Shown: positions 32,599 to 43,487 of the stretch, one piece after another
Position numbering within the stretch: position 1 is the first letter of the stretch
How the letters are laid out: each line of letters begins with the position of its first letter
Assembly (NCBI GenBank): GCA_039105265.1
Contig: JAPFFF010000071.1
Coordinates: forward strand, 186,001-250,000
DNA length: 64,000 nt
From: Tritrichomonas musculus
Taxonomy: Eukaryota; Parabasalia; Tritrichomonadida; Tritrichomonadidae
Direction of reading: 5' to 3'
Made by a program: the position numbers and the translations under genes
The notes under the pieces: generated by a model
Databases searched by the model: none
Told to the model about the DNA's origin: nothing
The model's input: only the letters and a program-made list of their open reading frames with translations

Positions 32599-32688
32599 CT
32601 ATGCTTTATATTACAAGTTAAAAATAAAAAACATATGTTATATATCTGATTTTTTTTCACCTTTTATTTTTTTGTTATAATTAAAAAA

Positions 32689-33417
32689 TTATTTTTTTGC
32701 AGCAATTGCATCATCAAGTGTGTAATCTGGTAATTGAGCAAAACGTTCAATATTAGATGGACCTTCTCCTGGTGGAAGTAGTTCAAGAATTGGCCTATTG
32801 TCGAGATTTACAATTGCTTTTTTCCATTTCTCAATAATTTCATCAGAAAGCGCATGCTTAACAAAATGAAATCCTTGTGATCTCATTATTTGAAATCCGC
32901 AATATCCAAAGTGGCCAGCAGTAATAGGATATAAAGTTGCTTCAAGTGGAAAATATCCTCCACGAGTATAAAAACTAATTTGAGCACCTGTTGTCACAGC
33001 AATCATTACTTTTTTATCTTTGAAATATCCTTTATCTAATCTATATTCTAATGTGTATCCAAATCCAAGTGTAAATACTCTTTCAAAGTAGCAATAAAAT
33101 GATGAAGGTAACCCGTGCCACCAAATTGGACCACAAACAATAATATGTGTACACCATTTTATATTTTCTTGTTGTTCTTGAATATTACACCCTAAATTTT
33201 GAGAATCAGCAGAGGCATACAAAAAATTAAAATTGGAATTATCATGCTGATTTAAATCTTTAAATGATGCTGTTTCGTTGAATCCTTTTTTGCAAAGATC
33301 AACAACTCTGACTTCATTTCCTTCTTGCGTCAATGCATTTTCTGCAGCATAGGCAAGAGTATATGCATTTGATTTTCCATCGAAGTTTCCTTCAGCAATA
33401 AGAATTAAAACTTTCAT
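32689..33417 (-). CDS. NAD(P)H:quinone/FMN oxidoreductase, flavodoxin-like fold
   Basis: 242 residues from the ATG at 33,417; a TTG lies four codons upstream but the initiator motif favours the ATG. It belongs to the Flavodoxin_2 family (MdaB/NQO type). Residues 1-40 give the first beta strand and FMN phosphate loop (VLILIAEGN-x-DGKSNA). CGPIWWHGLPSSF at about 95-108 and TTGAQISFYTRGG at about 145-157 are the usual isoalloxazine and substrate contacts. The C-terminus carries the RFAQLPDYTLDD tail common in these enzymes. The expected role is two-electron reduction of quinones or similar compounds with NAD(P)H, in the cytosol, as protection against redox stress. Its bacterial-type sequence makes lateral transfer plausible (inference). 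Confidence 0.9.
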   Translation of the reverse strand: MKVLILIAEGNFDGKSNAYTLAYAAENALTQEGNEVRVVDLCKKGFNETASFKDLNQHDNSNFNFLYASADSQNLGCNIQEQQENIKWCTHIIVCGPIWWHGLPSSFYCYFERVFTLGFGYTLEYRLDKGYFKDKKVMIAVTTGAQISFYTRGGYFPLEATLYPITAGHFGYCGFQIMRSQGFHFVKHALSDEIIEKWKKAIVNLDNRPILELLPPGEGPSNIERFAQLPDYTLDDAIAAKK

Positions 33418-33431
33418 ATATATCTTCAAAA

Positions 33432-33439
33432 AAAAATGA
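33432..33439 (-). promoter_or_regulatory. Inr-like TCATTTTT of the quinone reductase gene
   Basis: On the minus strand TCATTTTT precedes the ATG at 33,417 by about 20 nt and fits the trichomonad initiator. It is the basis for preferring that ATG. Confidence 0.4.
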
Positions 33440-33591
33440 TGTGAAAATATTATTTGAAAATTTTCTATTTCCTAGAAAGGGAAAAAAATACTATAGAAAA
33501 TTTTTTTTCAAATTTTTTACTATAGAAAAAATCATTCAATTTTTTTTTTACTATAGATAAATTGAATATTTTTGCGAAGAGTGTTGAAATT

Positions 33592-35234
33592 TTATACGAA
33601 AATGAAACTGATAAAAAAAAAAAAAAAAAAAAACATTGATTGGTTAATTATATTGATATTTTGAGGGAAAACAAAAGAATGCAAATTTGTATTTCCAAAA
33701 GCACTCTTTCCAATCGATGTAACACTTTCTGGAATTGACACAAACTCCAAAATTGGATCATCATAAAAAGCGAAATTATCAATTTCAACAACACTTTCTG
33801 GGATTGAAATAACATCTATTTTTCTGCAATAAGCAAATGCATGATCTTTAATAGAAACGAGATTATTTGGTATTGCAAAAGGAAGCAATTCATAACAACC
33901 ATGAAATGCATTTTTACCAATTGTTGTCAATTTATTTGATAATGTCAGAAATTTCAATAATTGAATGTGTTTTCATTTATCGTCGTTATTTTAGCAGGTA
34001 ATTTTAATTCCACCAAAGACATGCAGCTATCAAAAGCATATTCTTCAATAGATGTTATACTATCAGTCAAATTCAATACCTTTATATTAATGCAATAATA
34101 AAACGTGTATCGTTCAATCACTGTGACTTGAGAAGGAATCGAAATCGACTGAATTTGATGGCATTGATAAAAAGCATATGTGCCAATTGATTGAAGTGTA
34201 TCTGGAAAACCAAATGCTTTCATACTATTGCATTGATAGAAAGCTTCATATTCAATAGTAACTAAACTTTTTGACAAAGTCTGTCAATTGTTTGCACATG
34301 TAAAAGCAACTATAGCCAAAAAAAGTGACAGTTTCAGGAAGAGTTATATACGTTAATGATGAACAATATTGAAAGCATCTATCATGAATAGTTTCTACTT
34401 CTCCTGTAAAATTAACGGTTATTAACGAATCGCAGTGTTCAAATGTACACCACTCAATAACTGTTATTTGATGTGGTATCGTTATCGTTTCTATTTTCGA
34501 ACAATATCGAAAGGCAGATCCGATGTATGTGACGCTTTCTGGAATTTCTATTGTTATTAAAGAGTTGCATTCTGAAAAGCATTCAGCATAAATATATGTA
34601 ACATTGCCTTCAAATTCGATTGATGCGAGGTTTTCGTATATATAAAAAACAGCATATTCAAGGCCTGTCACTTTTTCTGGTATTATCATTGATGTCAAAC
34701 TTGAACAAGCTTGAAATACAGAAGAATAGATTATGTTTACATTTTGTGGTATAAAAAATGAGGTTAATGATGAACAATCTTGAAATGTGTAGCTTGATAA
34801 TTCTGTAATTTGGCTTGGAAATTTTATTGTTTCTAATTTTGTACACGTGAAAAATGCATATTCGCCAATAAATGTAACTGACTCTGGATTTTCTGATATT
34901 GTTACTATATTAATTAAATAACTAAATGCATATGATCCAATTTTTGTGACCAATCTTGTATATAAATATTCGTTATTTGCTCTCTTTCATTAAACCATGT
35001 CGTACCTTCATAATCGAAGTCAGACATTTCTCCTGTTCCATTTATAATAAGGTTCGATGTTTCAATTGTGTATGTTAAGTCTGGTCCGCACGAATTTATG
35101 GAATTGATTATAGGACGAGACAGTTTGGGAAAATTGGTTTGATCTTTGGCAATAAGACTATTGTTGGTTTGATCTTTTTGTGTTGAATATAATGATTCTT
35201 TGGTAAGAATATTAATGAAAATATATAAGATCAT
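33592..35234 (-). pseudogene. BspA-type LRR_5 protein gene broken by three frameshifts
   Basis: ATG 35,234 opens with a hydrophobic start (MILYIFINIL) that may be a signal peptide, then CGPDLTYTIE and LIINGTGEMSDFDYEGTTWF, the usual cap that precedes TpLRR repeats in secreted family members. About 18 LRR_5 repeats follow on the minus strand, spread over four frames that join near 34,930-34,950, 34,255-34,275 and 33,955. Each junction lies inside a repeat that reads correctly on both sides, so three small indels explain it. The last frame ends in a run of Phe caused by an A tract (33,610-33,632). It was probably a surface LRR protein and is now dead. Confidence 0.8.
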
Positions 35235-35465
35235 TTTAATTCAAATGTTTTTATAATTCGTCTAATTTTTTGAATCATCTGAAATAAAAATTGGAAATAT
35301 CGTTAGATTTAATTATTTGTTTTAAATATTTTATATATTTAAAGCTTTTAATTTAAAAAATAATTACGTTAAATTTATTGTTAAGCAATATTTCTTGAGA
35401 TTTATTTAAAATTATTGGTAAATCGAAAATTTATACTTTTTTCTACAAACGTTAACAATATTAAT
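35235..35465. other. AT-rich spacer with an outer inverted-repeat arm
   Basis: Sequence at about 35,400-35,450 matches, in inverted orientation and with about 80 percent identity, sequence at about 37,545-37,590 on the far side of the long inverted-repeat element. No gene is seen. Confidence 0.4.
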
Positions 35466-35928
35466 ATATAGTTGGTGGAAAAAACTGCGTTTTGAGGACA
35501 AAACTATGTTTTCTCGATGAATATTCAATATTTTTTAATAAAAGTTATATATAATCACATTTCATATTAATACAAATCTATATACAGGTTTTTATCAATT
35601 TTATTGAACTTAAGCTTTGATAATATTATAATAAAAATTATTTTATAACATCAACATTTTTTTAATATTTCCTAATTTTTAAATTATCACTTGGATATAC
35701 TATAAAATGGATAAAATATTTTTTAACAAATGTTGTTCAGTAAGGGAAAAAAATCGATTTTTAAAAGATTTTTTAATATTCACTTCACCACTATAATTCT
35801 TTTTATATCACATTTCGGTTTTTATATAGGAAAATGGATTTTTAAAAACGCATTTTCATTTCATTAAAACATATTATTGTTTAATGATATCCTGCTATTA
35901 CTTTATTGATAAAATAAAATTACTGAAA
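35466..35928 (+). repeat. Left inverted arm of the long-TIR element
   Basis: Begins ATATAGTTGGTGG and ends TACTGAAA. It pairs along its whole length with 36,938-37,400. Confidence 0.85.
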
Positions 35929-36937
35929 TAGTCATTTGATATTAAGATAAATTGTTTTTAATATTTTTTTTAATTACTTTTTTTTTCAACTTAAATTTCT
36001 CTATGATAGATTTATCAACCAAATTTACTACTAATATAATATATATCTACATATTATATATTATCAGATTTTAATAATAAATCCTCTGTAAATTACTCCC
36101 TCATGTTAGAAATTAAATTGCAACTTTGGTTAAAAATATCATTGATTATACATAATGTGTATGGAATTTTCGTATAACAATTATAAAATATATATAATAT
36201 TAGTATCTATATGTTTTTACACAGCCAAATCTGGCAAATCATTTATAGGTCACTTGGTTGAAAAGATGAAGAATCACAATTAATCTACTTTATTTTTTTC
36301 TACCAAAGAATTAAATTGATCTTATTTTTTTGTAGAAATTATTAATATTCAAATATAAATATGAATATGATATTATCATTCAATAATATATTATATTGGT
36401 CATTTTTGGGAAGATGATTAAAAATTTTTTTTGTGTGCTTTTCTCAAGGAACAAGTGTAATCGTATAAATTTATCTATATATATTTATTATTGACATGTA
36501 ATGTTATCCTAAATATTAAAGTTATTAAATATTTCTTTTTAAAAATTCTTACAAAACTTTGTTTAAATTTATATTCAAAAAACACTAATATTTTTAGACA
36601 TAATCAATATTTGATTATAATATTTATAATATACATGTTACATTTGATATTATAAATATTTTCACTTCAAAAAATGCAATTTACTATTTTTTTCCTATGA
36701 AAAATTAGTTTTTTCAAATTTTTTTGAAAGTATTTTTTAGCATGAATAACTTGATGGTTATTAAAGATATAATAATTTTAACATTCTCTTTATTATTTTA
36801 ATAGAATAATATATAATATCATTTTTTTAATAATGATAATCATTTAGATATATCGAGGAAAATGCTTTTTTGTTTCACTTAGCATTTGAAAAGAAAAAAA
36901 AATTCAATTTCAACTAAAATTCTAAAAAAAAATAACT

Positions 36938-37400
36938 TTTCAGTAATTTTATTTTATCAATAAAGTAATAGCAGGATATCATTAAACAATAATATGTTTT
37001 AATGAAATGAAAATGCGTTTTTAAAAATCCATTTTCCTATATAAAAACCGAAATGTGATATAAAAAGAATTATAGTGGTGAAGTGAATATTAAAAAATCT
37101 TTTAAAAATCGATTTTTTTCCCTTACTGAACAACATTTGTTAAAAAATATTTTATCCATTTTTTAGTATATCCAAGTGATAATTTAAAAATTAGGAAATA
37201 TTAAAAAAATGTTGATGTTATAAAATAATTTTTATTATAATATTATCAAAGCTTAAGTTCAATAAAATTGATAAAAACCTGTATATAGATTTGTATTAAT
37301 ATGAAATGTGATTATATATAACTTTTATTAAAAAATATTGAATATTCATCGAGAAAACATAGTTTTGTCCTCAAAACGCAGTTTTTTCCACCAACTATAT
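36938..37400 (-). repeat. Right inverted arm of the long-TIR element
   Basis: Begins TTTCAGTA and ends CCACCAACTATAT. It is the reverse complement of the left arm with very few differences. Confidence 0.85.
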
Positions 37401-38208
37401 GTTTTTCTTGATGTGAATAATAATTTTCTTCATTATTTTAAAACAAATCAATATTTTAATTAGTTTTATGAATTATATTAAAAAATAATGTATGTTTAGC
37501 CAAAAACGATTGAGAAAAGTTGAATTTTTATATAAAAAACTTTGTCGAAAAAAGTATAAATTTTCGTTCTACCAAATTATTTTTTCAATATAACTTTTGA
37601 AAGTATTATTTCTAAAATTTTAAAATATATTTATTTCCATTAATCATGAATAATTAAGACAAAAATATTTTAAAAATAATTAAATATAAAATATTGAGTT
37701 TTATTGAATAAAATAATTGGATTAATTTTATTTTTTTCTTGCAAATATTAATAATTTCATAACTAATGAATAAATTTGGAATAATTATAAGATTATTTTA
37801 AACTTTTTACAATTTTATACAATTTGATACCATCTTTCTGAATCTATCATATATCCAAAAAAGATCAAATCAGAATAAGAAGGACTTTGAAAAACGCTAA
37901 AAATCAAATTTTCCAAGTTTTTACAATTTAATCATTATTAAATAAACCAAAAATGATAAAAATTCTTTGAGAACTAAATAAACAAAATTAATAAAGAGAT
38001 TGGTTAATTTTGTTCAAATAAGGAAAATTTTGAATTTTTCATATCTTAAAACCAGATTTAATATTTTTTTATCTTGTTTTTTTTCAATTTGTCTTAAGAT
38101 TTTTCAATAAAAATTCTCATTTTAATTTTGAGAGAAAGGATGTTTTCTTTGAAAAAAATAAAATCACTTGAAAATCTATAGCAAAAATCATTTTGATGAA
38201 AATATTCA
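37401..38208. other. AT-rich spacer upstream of the U-box gene
   Basis: Contains the second outer inverted arm near 37,545-37,590. No other feature and no gene is seen. Confidence 0.4.
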
Positions 38209-38218
38209 TCATTTTTTT
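38209..38218 (+). promoter_or_regulatory. Inr-like TCATTTTTTT
   Basis: The A lies 11 nt before the ATG at 38,222. It decides that start, because the open frame extends 18 codons further upstream without an ATG. Confidence 0.45.
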
Positions 38219-38221
38219 CAA

Positions 38222-38746
38222 ATGAATAATGTTGATGGTATTCCAAAACAATACTTGGATCCAATAACTTTTGAAATTATGAAGGATCCAGTTATAATGC
38301 CTGATGGACACACTTATGAAAGAGAATCTATTAGAAGAGCATTAGCTGCAAATCCGATATCACCAATGACTAGACAGCCCATGAAATTTGAGGATGCAAG
38401 ACCTGATTATACAATGAAAAGTTTAATTGATGATTTTTGCCGTAGTAACTCGTCAATGGAGAAAATATCAAGATACCAAAGCAGTACTACATCAAATGGA
38501 AGAGACGATATGCAAGTTTTTGTGAAGAATCTTAATGGTTCCTTAATCATCGTGCATGTGAATGATAAGGAAACTGTAAGTAGTTTTAAATACAAAATCC
38601 AAAAGTTTACAGGCGTCCCCCCAAATGAGCAATGGTTGCTATATGCTGGAAAAAATTTAACTCTCGATTTGCCTTTAAAAGAATATGGTATCCATGAAAA
38701 CTCAACCGTTCAATTATTGCATAGAGTACTGGGGGGAATATTTTAA
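38222..38746 (+). CDS. U-box E3 ligase fused to C-terminal ubiquitin-like domain
   Basis: 174 residues. Residues about 6-75 are a U-box: IPKQYLDPITFEIMKDPV, then DGHTYERESI, then NPISPMTRQPM, the usual E2-binding RING-like fold without zinc ligands. After a 20-residue Ser-rich hinge, residues about 97-174 are ubiquitin-like: MQVFVKNLNG, IQKFTGVPPNEQWLLYAGK, then LLHRVLGGIF. The last Gly-Gly is followed by two residues, as in ubiquitin-like precursors that a protease trims. Possible uses are an internal ubiquitin mimic that recruits E2 or proteasome, or release of a free modifier; both are inference. The start follows an initiator by 11 nt, and the stop is followed by TAAA. Confidence 0.9.
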   Translation: MNNVDGIPKQYLDPITFEIMKDPVIMPDGHTYERESIRRALAANPISPMTRQPMKFEDARPDYTMKSLIDDFCRSNSSMEKISRYQSSTTSNGRDDMQVFVKNLNGSLIIVHVNDKETVSSFKYKIQKFTGVPPNEQWLLYAGKNLTLDLPLKEYGIHENSTVQLLHRVLGGIF

Positions 38747-39031
38747 TAAATTTAAGCATTAAATAACTTTTCTTATTTATTAAATCTAGCACATTAATTT
38801 ATTTACCATTTGAATTTTCTCAAAAAGACATTCAAAAACAAATTATATGAAAGTTATAGATGTTAACAAATAATTCAAGTAAATTAAATTCAATTCATTT
38901 GTTAATGAATACATATATTTCCAAATATTAACTAATTTAATAGCTTTTTTTAATAATATGAAAAAATATTTATAAAACTATTTTTTATAGTTTTTTATTT
39001 CATTTCTTTCATTTTTTTCAAAAGAATTACA

Positions 39032-39113
39032 GGTAGCTTGGCCGAGTGGTCTAAGGCGATGGATTCAAGTCCCATTACCGAAAGGTGCCTGGGTTCGAAC
39101 CCCAGAGCTACCA
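39032..39113 (+). tRNA. tRNA-Leu (anticodon CAA)
   Basis: An 82-nt class II tRNA. The acceptor GGTAGCT pairs with AGCTACC, followed by discriminator A at 39,113. The D-arm region TGGCCGAGTGG is the A box, and the T arm CTGGG-TTCGAAC-CCCAG contains the B box. The anticodon loop is TTCAAGT, giving CAA and Leu codon TTG. The long variable arm ACC-GAAA-GGT and discriminator A fit leucine rather than serine. The last pair of the anticodon stem is A-C. There is no intron and no encoded CCA. Confidence 0.95.
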
Positions 39114-39120
39114 TTTTTTT
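39114..39120 (+). terminator. RNA polymerase III T-run after the tRNA
   Basis: Seven T residues directly after the discriminator base, the standard Pol III stop. Confidence 0.85.
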
Positions 39121-39310
39121 GTATTCCTAAAATTTGTATATATTAGTTCAATCAATTCATTATACAGGTTAAATTCCTCCTGTAAAATTATTATTTCTTT
39201 GAAATGACGGATTGCTGCATGAACTGAAAAATAAAAATAAAATGAAAATATATACTCTTTACTCTAATCCAATGAAATTATCTGAAATGTAATTTTGAGT
39301 TTATTTACTA

Positions 39311-41857
39311 TTAAATATCTGTCTCAAAAGATTTTTTAAATGATGATACCTTTTGATACTCATTAATAATGGGCATATAAAGGTCAGTATTATCGTCTTT
39401 ACTTTTGTTTTTATTTATAACCTTAATGATTATAATTACTACAACAATAAAAACAACAACTGATGCAACAGTAATTCCAGCAATTGCTCCTTTGGATAAT
39501 CCACTTTTCATATTTATGTATAGAGAATCATCTTTGCATTTGATTTTATATTTATTTTTAATATCATCTAAATTTTTAAATACATGAACTTTAGATTTAA
39601 TTTTTTTACAATTTGAAAGACCTTTTATCAAATAACTTTGAGTGAGAATATCTTGGTCTGTCAAATTTAATATTATTGAATTTATTCCAATAGTATTATT
39701 TGATCCAAGAATTAATCTTGGATAATCAAACAATTGACCATAAAATTTTATTTTAATTTTGTCAATTGTAGAACAAGAAATGAGGGTTAAGAAAGAGTTA
39801 TTTTTGATTGATATTGAATTTGCAAAAGTACCATATTTGAGAGTGATATTATTATTTTCCATTATTTCTGTTTCGTTAATTCTAGAAATTGTGCTGGCAT
39901 TATAATCGGAAGAAACAATAAGTTTTTTTACTATAATAATTCCATTTGATTTTATCTCTGTATGATCATTTAAACCTACTTCAATGGTGTCAATATAATT
40001 CTCTGTTGTATCAGATGCTACTTGAAGTATACAGGCTTTTACGTGATAAAATGACGCATACTCCGTAATTGCATCTGTAATAATTGTTACTTGTGTAAAA
40101 TTATGAAAATTAAGTAATGTATTACGTGTTACTGTATCGATAGATAATATTGAATTATTTCCAGTGAAATTGAGTATTTTGCCAATGTAATCAGAGAATG
40201 CATTGAATGAACTCAATTGAACAAAAGTCGTGTTTTCAAGCTTGAATTCATCCTTTTGCAATGAAATTTTATCGGGTAATTGTATTTGAATATGATCACC
40301 TTTAAAGGCAGATATTTTGTTTGTTTTGTCATAAAAAGAATAATATGATTCATTATCAAAAAATAAATTTCTTCCTGCTATTCTATTTATCCATTTTTTA
40401 TCTAAATTGCATTTGTGAAATGTGATATTTAAATCTTCAAAATCAATGTCTGCTTCTTTTGTGAAGTTTATTCTCACCTCAGAAATGAATATATGACTTC
40501 CTTCTAGATTTTTTCTCTTTGACAAATCGAATGTTAATGTATTATCAACTGTGCTTTGAATACCTAACCTATTGAAATGTATATCATAAGGTTTAAATAT
40601 TTTTGATGAAGATAAACGAACAATTTTAGATTTTCCGTCATTGTATAATGAATAAATATTATCATCAAAATCATCATAATTATCTAAAACTCCATTTATT
40701 ATAATTGATTCATTATCATATTTTATATTGCTTGTTAAACAATTATTTTGGCCAAGATTTGATGATAATTTGGTGTCTTCACCTGTTAAAACTAATTTAT
40801 CTTCATAAATGAAGGTTGCATGATGAAATGGAATAGGATGAATATTTATGGCTTGATGTTGGTAATTAAGAGTTCCATATTTATAATTATTTAATCCATA
40901 TTTAAATTGAAAATAAATATCAGAACTAGATGATGTTTCGTTTACAGAAAGAACATAATTAAATGGAATAAAAATCTTTGTTTTTGCATTATCATTATTA
41001 ACAATTGTTGCTGTATTAAGATTAATTAATGAGGCATATTGAAATGAAATAACCAATTCTGATTTAGGAGAATCGAAAATATATATTGAAGGTTCATTAT
41101 TTCCTTTCACAAAAGATGGAGGAATTTCTGAATATTTAACAGGTAAATAATTTTCAAGTTTGGTATTGTAAATGCATTTTGATAAAGAAGTATCATAAAA
41201 ACATATTTGATTTTGATTATATTTTTGAGTTAAAGTTTTTATTTTCATTCCAAAAATGCCATCAATATTAGAACAAATTGGCCTAATTCTAAAATCACGA
41301 GTATATGGAAGAGGAATATTATTAGTTGTATCCATACAAATACCTTTCAAAAACTGCTTACTTTCTAATTCAAAATTTTCTATTTCTTTTGAATAATTAG
41401 ACACACTAACATATAATGATTTTGGTTTTGAATCTTCATATGTTATTATTGAAGGAACTATAATGTTATTTTGATTTGCTGATTGAGGCATTATTACTTC
41501 CAAAGTCATTTCAAGTTCATCAATTATATTGGAATTAAAAATAATGATATCAATTTCTCCTTTTAATACCATCTTTCCTTTAATGAAATAATCACCAAAA
41601 ATTAAACTTTCTATTTTGCTCTTTGCTTTTGATGTTACATCGATGTAGCATTCTGACGTTAAGCTTATATTTTCTGAAATTTGAAAGACAAATTCTTTAA
41701 AGTTATTTTTATCAATGTAATTTGCTGAGCAAAATTCAGAAATATTCATTTTTCTTGAGTTTTCCAAACATAATGAGTCATCTTTTTGGTATAAACAAAA
41801 ATGATTGTTTTTACTTGTATCAAAGTAAATTTGTTTATATTCATAATTTATATGTAA
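39311..41857 (-). pseudogene. 3' part of a transposon-split surface protein gene
   Basis: The frame is open from the edge of the 41,860-43,553 transposon down to the stop at 39,311, about 848 codons. It begins in mid-domain (LHINYEYKQIYFDTSKNNHF) with the F-C-x-Y-x(6)-C motif that recurs in the gene on the other side of the transposon. Most of it is a beta-rich Asn/Ser-rich ectodomain. Near 39,400-39,490 lies a single membrane span (GAIAGITVASVVVFIVVVII) followed by NKNKSK and a tail of about 35 residues, the layout of a type I surface protein. There is no signal peptide. An ATG at 41,749 could start a product, but it would not be exported. Together with 43,488-49,079 it formed one gene. Confidence 0.8.
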
Positions 41858-41859
41858 TA

Positions 41860-41897
41860 CCCATAAAACTCACAAAAAATGTGAGTTTGCGACAATT
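41860..41897 (+). repeat. Left 38-bp TIR with internal hairpin
   Basis: Contains ACTCACA-AAAAA-TGTGAGT, a 7-bp stem with a short loop inside the terminal repeat. Confidence 0.9.
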
Positions 41898-43487
41898 CAA
41901 TACTAAATTGAATTTATAATTTTCTTTCAAAAATTGTGAGGCTTTAGCAGAGCCATACATTTTCTAAAATAAAAAACAATATTTACACCATCCCTTGATC
42001 CTGAGAGCTATCTCTTAGCTATCTTGTACATTAGGAAGAATATTCTTATCGATAAGATACTTACTTGTTCATACAAATCACTTGTTTCTATTCATAATTA
42101 ATTTCAAAAAAATTCTTAATGAAGGAGTTAATTACTTATGTTTAAATGCATGTGTTTACTATAAAATCCAAAATAGCTTGCTAAAAGTTTTCAAGTATGT
42201 AAAGATCTTTGATATTCTACAATATTTTTTTTATTTTTCTCCTTTTTACATTTTTTTTTAATAATAAAATGATTTTTTGCTAAATCTTATTTTATATATT
42301 ATGCTTGTTGTTCAAAATGTTGTAATATTCATAATTTTATTATCAATATTTATAGAAATAATTTTATGTTTTGATATTTTCATCATATAATTATTGTATG
42401 AAATTTAATTTTTAATCAAAATAATTAAATATTTGCTGACACCATGCTTTTTTTCAAATCATTATGAAAAAATGTTAAAAATTTTACGAATCATATTATT
42501 CAAATTGTAAATCTTAAATAATTAAAAAGAGAGCAACATGAATTTTAACTGAAACACTTCAAAAACGACTTTAAAAAGGCGCCAAATTTGAGAAAAAAAA
42601 ATGGCGCCAAATTTGATAAAAAAATCTACAAATTCATCCATATCTTTTGAAATATTTTTATTAAAAAAAAATTAATTAACAAAATCAATTATACAACTAT
42701 TATCTGATTTATTTTTAGTATGATTTTTAAATACCTAATTAAATGAAAAAAATTATTTTTTAAATATTTGAAATAAACTATGAAAACAGGATGATAATAT
42801 CATTTATTACTGATTTAATAAAATTGGTAATAATAGTTTTCACTAATATTAAATTTTTCTGAGATTATTTAAAAAAACAGATGTTTTCCTGAAAAGTAAA
42901 TTTGAAACATTTAATATAAACCTTATAGCTGTATGAAACAGTATGATGAATATCATAAATTGAAATTTAAAAGATAATGCCAAAATTTAAAAACAATATT
43001 TAATAAGGTTTTTTAACATACGTTTTTTTCAAAAAATAATATAAATTCATGATGCACAAACTTTATATGAACCTATTTTTTATAATAATTTTCAGCAATA
43101 TTAAAAAAAAGTATTCAATTATTTGATATCTGTAAAATAGCTATTTTTTGATATCAAGATTTTGGATTAAAAATGAGATATTGATAAGATCAAAGCATGT
43201 TAATAGCAAATTGTGCGATTATACATCGTTTTGCAAAAACCTTTTCGAAATATGATCAAAATAATTATTATGTTTTTCAGCAAATTTGGTATATATTTGG
43301 ATGATTAATAAAATTAAAATCTTTGATATCAGCTGAAAATAATGGCTTAAAAACAAAACATGAGATATTGATTCAGAACGAAATATGGACTTTTTAATTT
43401 TCTAATTTTCACAAAATATTAAAATTAAATGTATCAATAGAAAAAATTGAATAAAAATTAAAAAAAAGATTTTTTTTCTGAGTAATT

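Larger units (their letters stand above)
35466..37400. mobile_element. Long-TIR element, 463-bp inverted arms, non-autonomous
   Basis: Two arms, 35,466-35,928 and 36,938-37,400, are inverted copies of equal length. Over the stretches I compared they differ at about one base (TACTATAAAAT against TACTAAAAAAT). The outer ends read GTTGGTGGAAAAAACTG and its complement, flanked by TATA-rich DNA that hides any target duplication. The 1,009-bp centre is AT-rich and carries no open frame, so no transposase is encoded. Long near-identical arms around a non-coding core suit a Mutator-like or foldback-type DNA element moved in trans. The family is not assigned. The near-identity of the arms implies recent movement or arm-to-arm gene conversion. 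Confidence 0.75.

Noticed and set aside
38168-38221. Upstream extension of the U-box gene
   Set aside because: The extension begins at TTG, and an initiator motif lies inside it only 11 nt before the ATG at 38,222.
41722-41919. 65-codon plus-strand frame ending in the TIR
   Set aside because: It is antisense to the split surface gene and reads the inverted repeat by chance; the shared peptide with the 43.5 kb end is due to the TIR.
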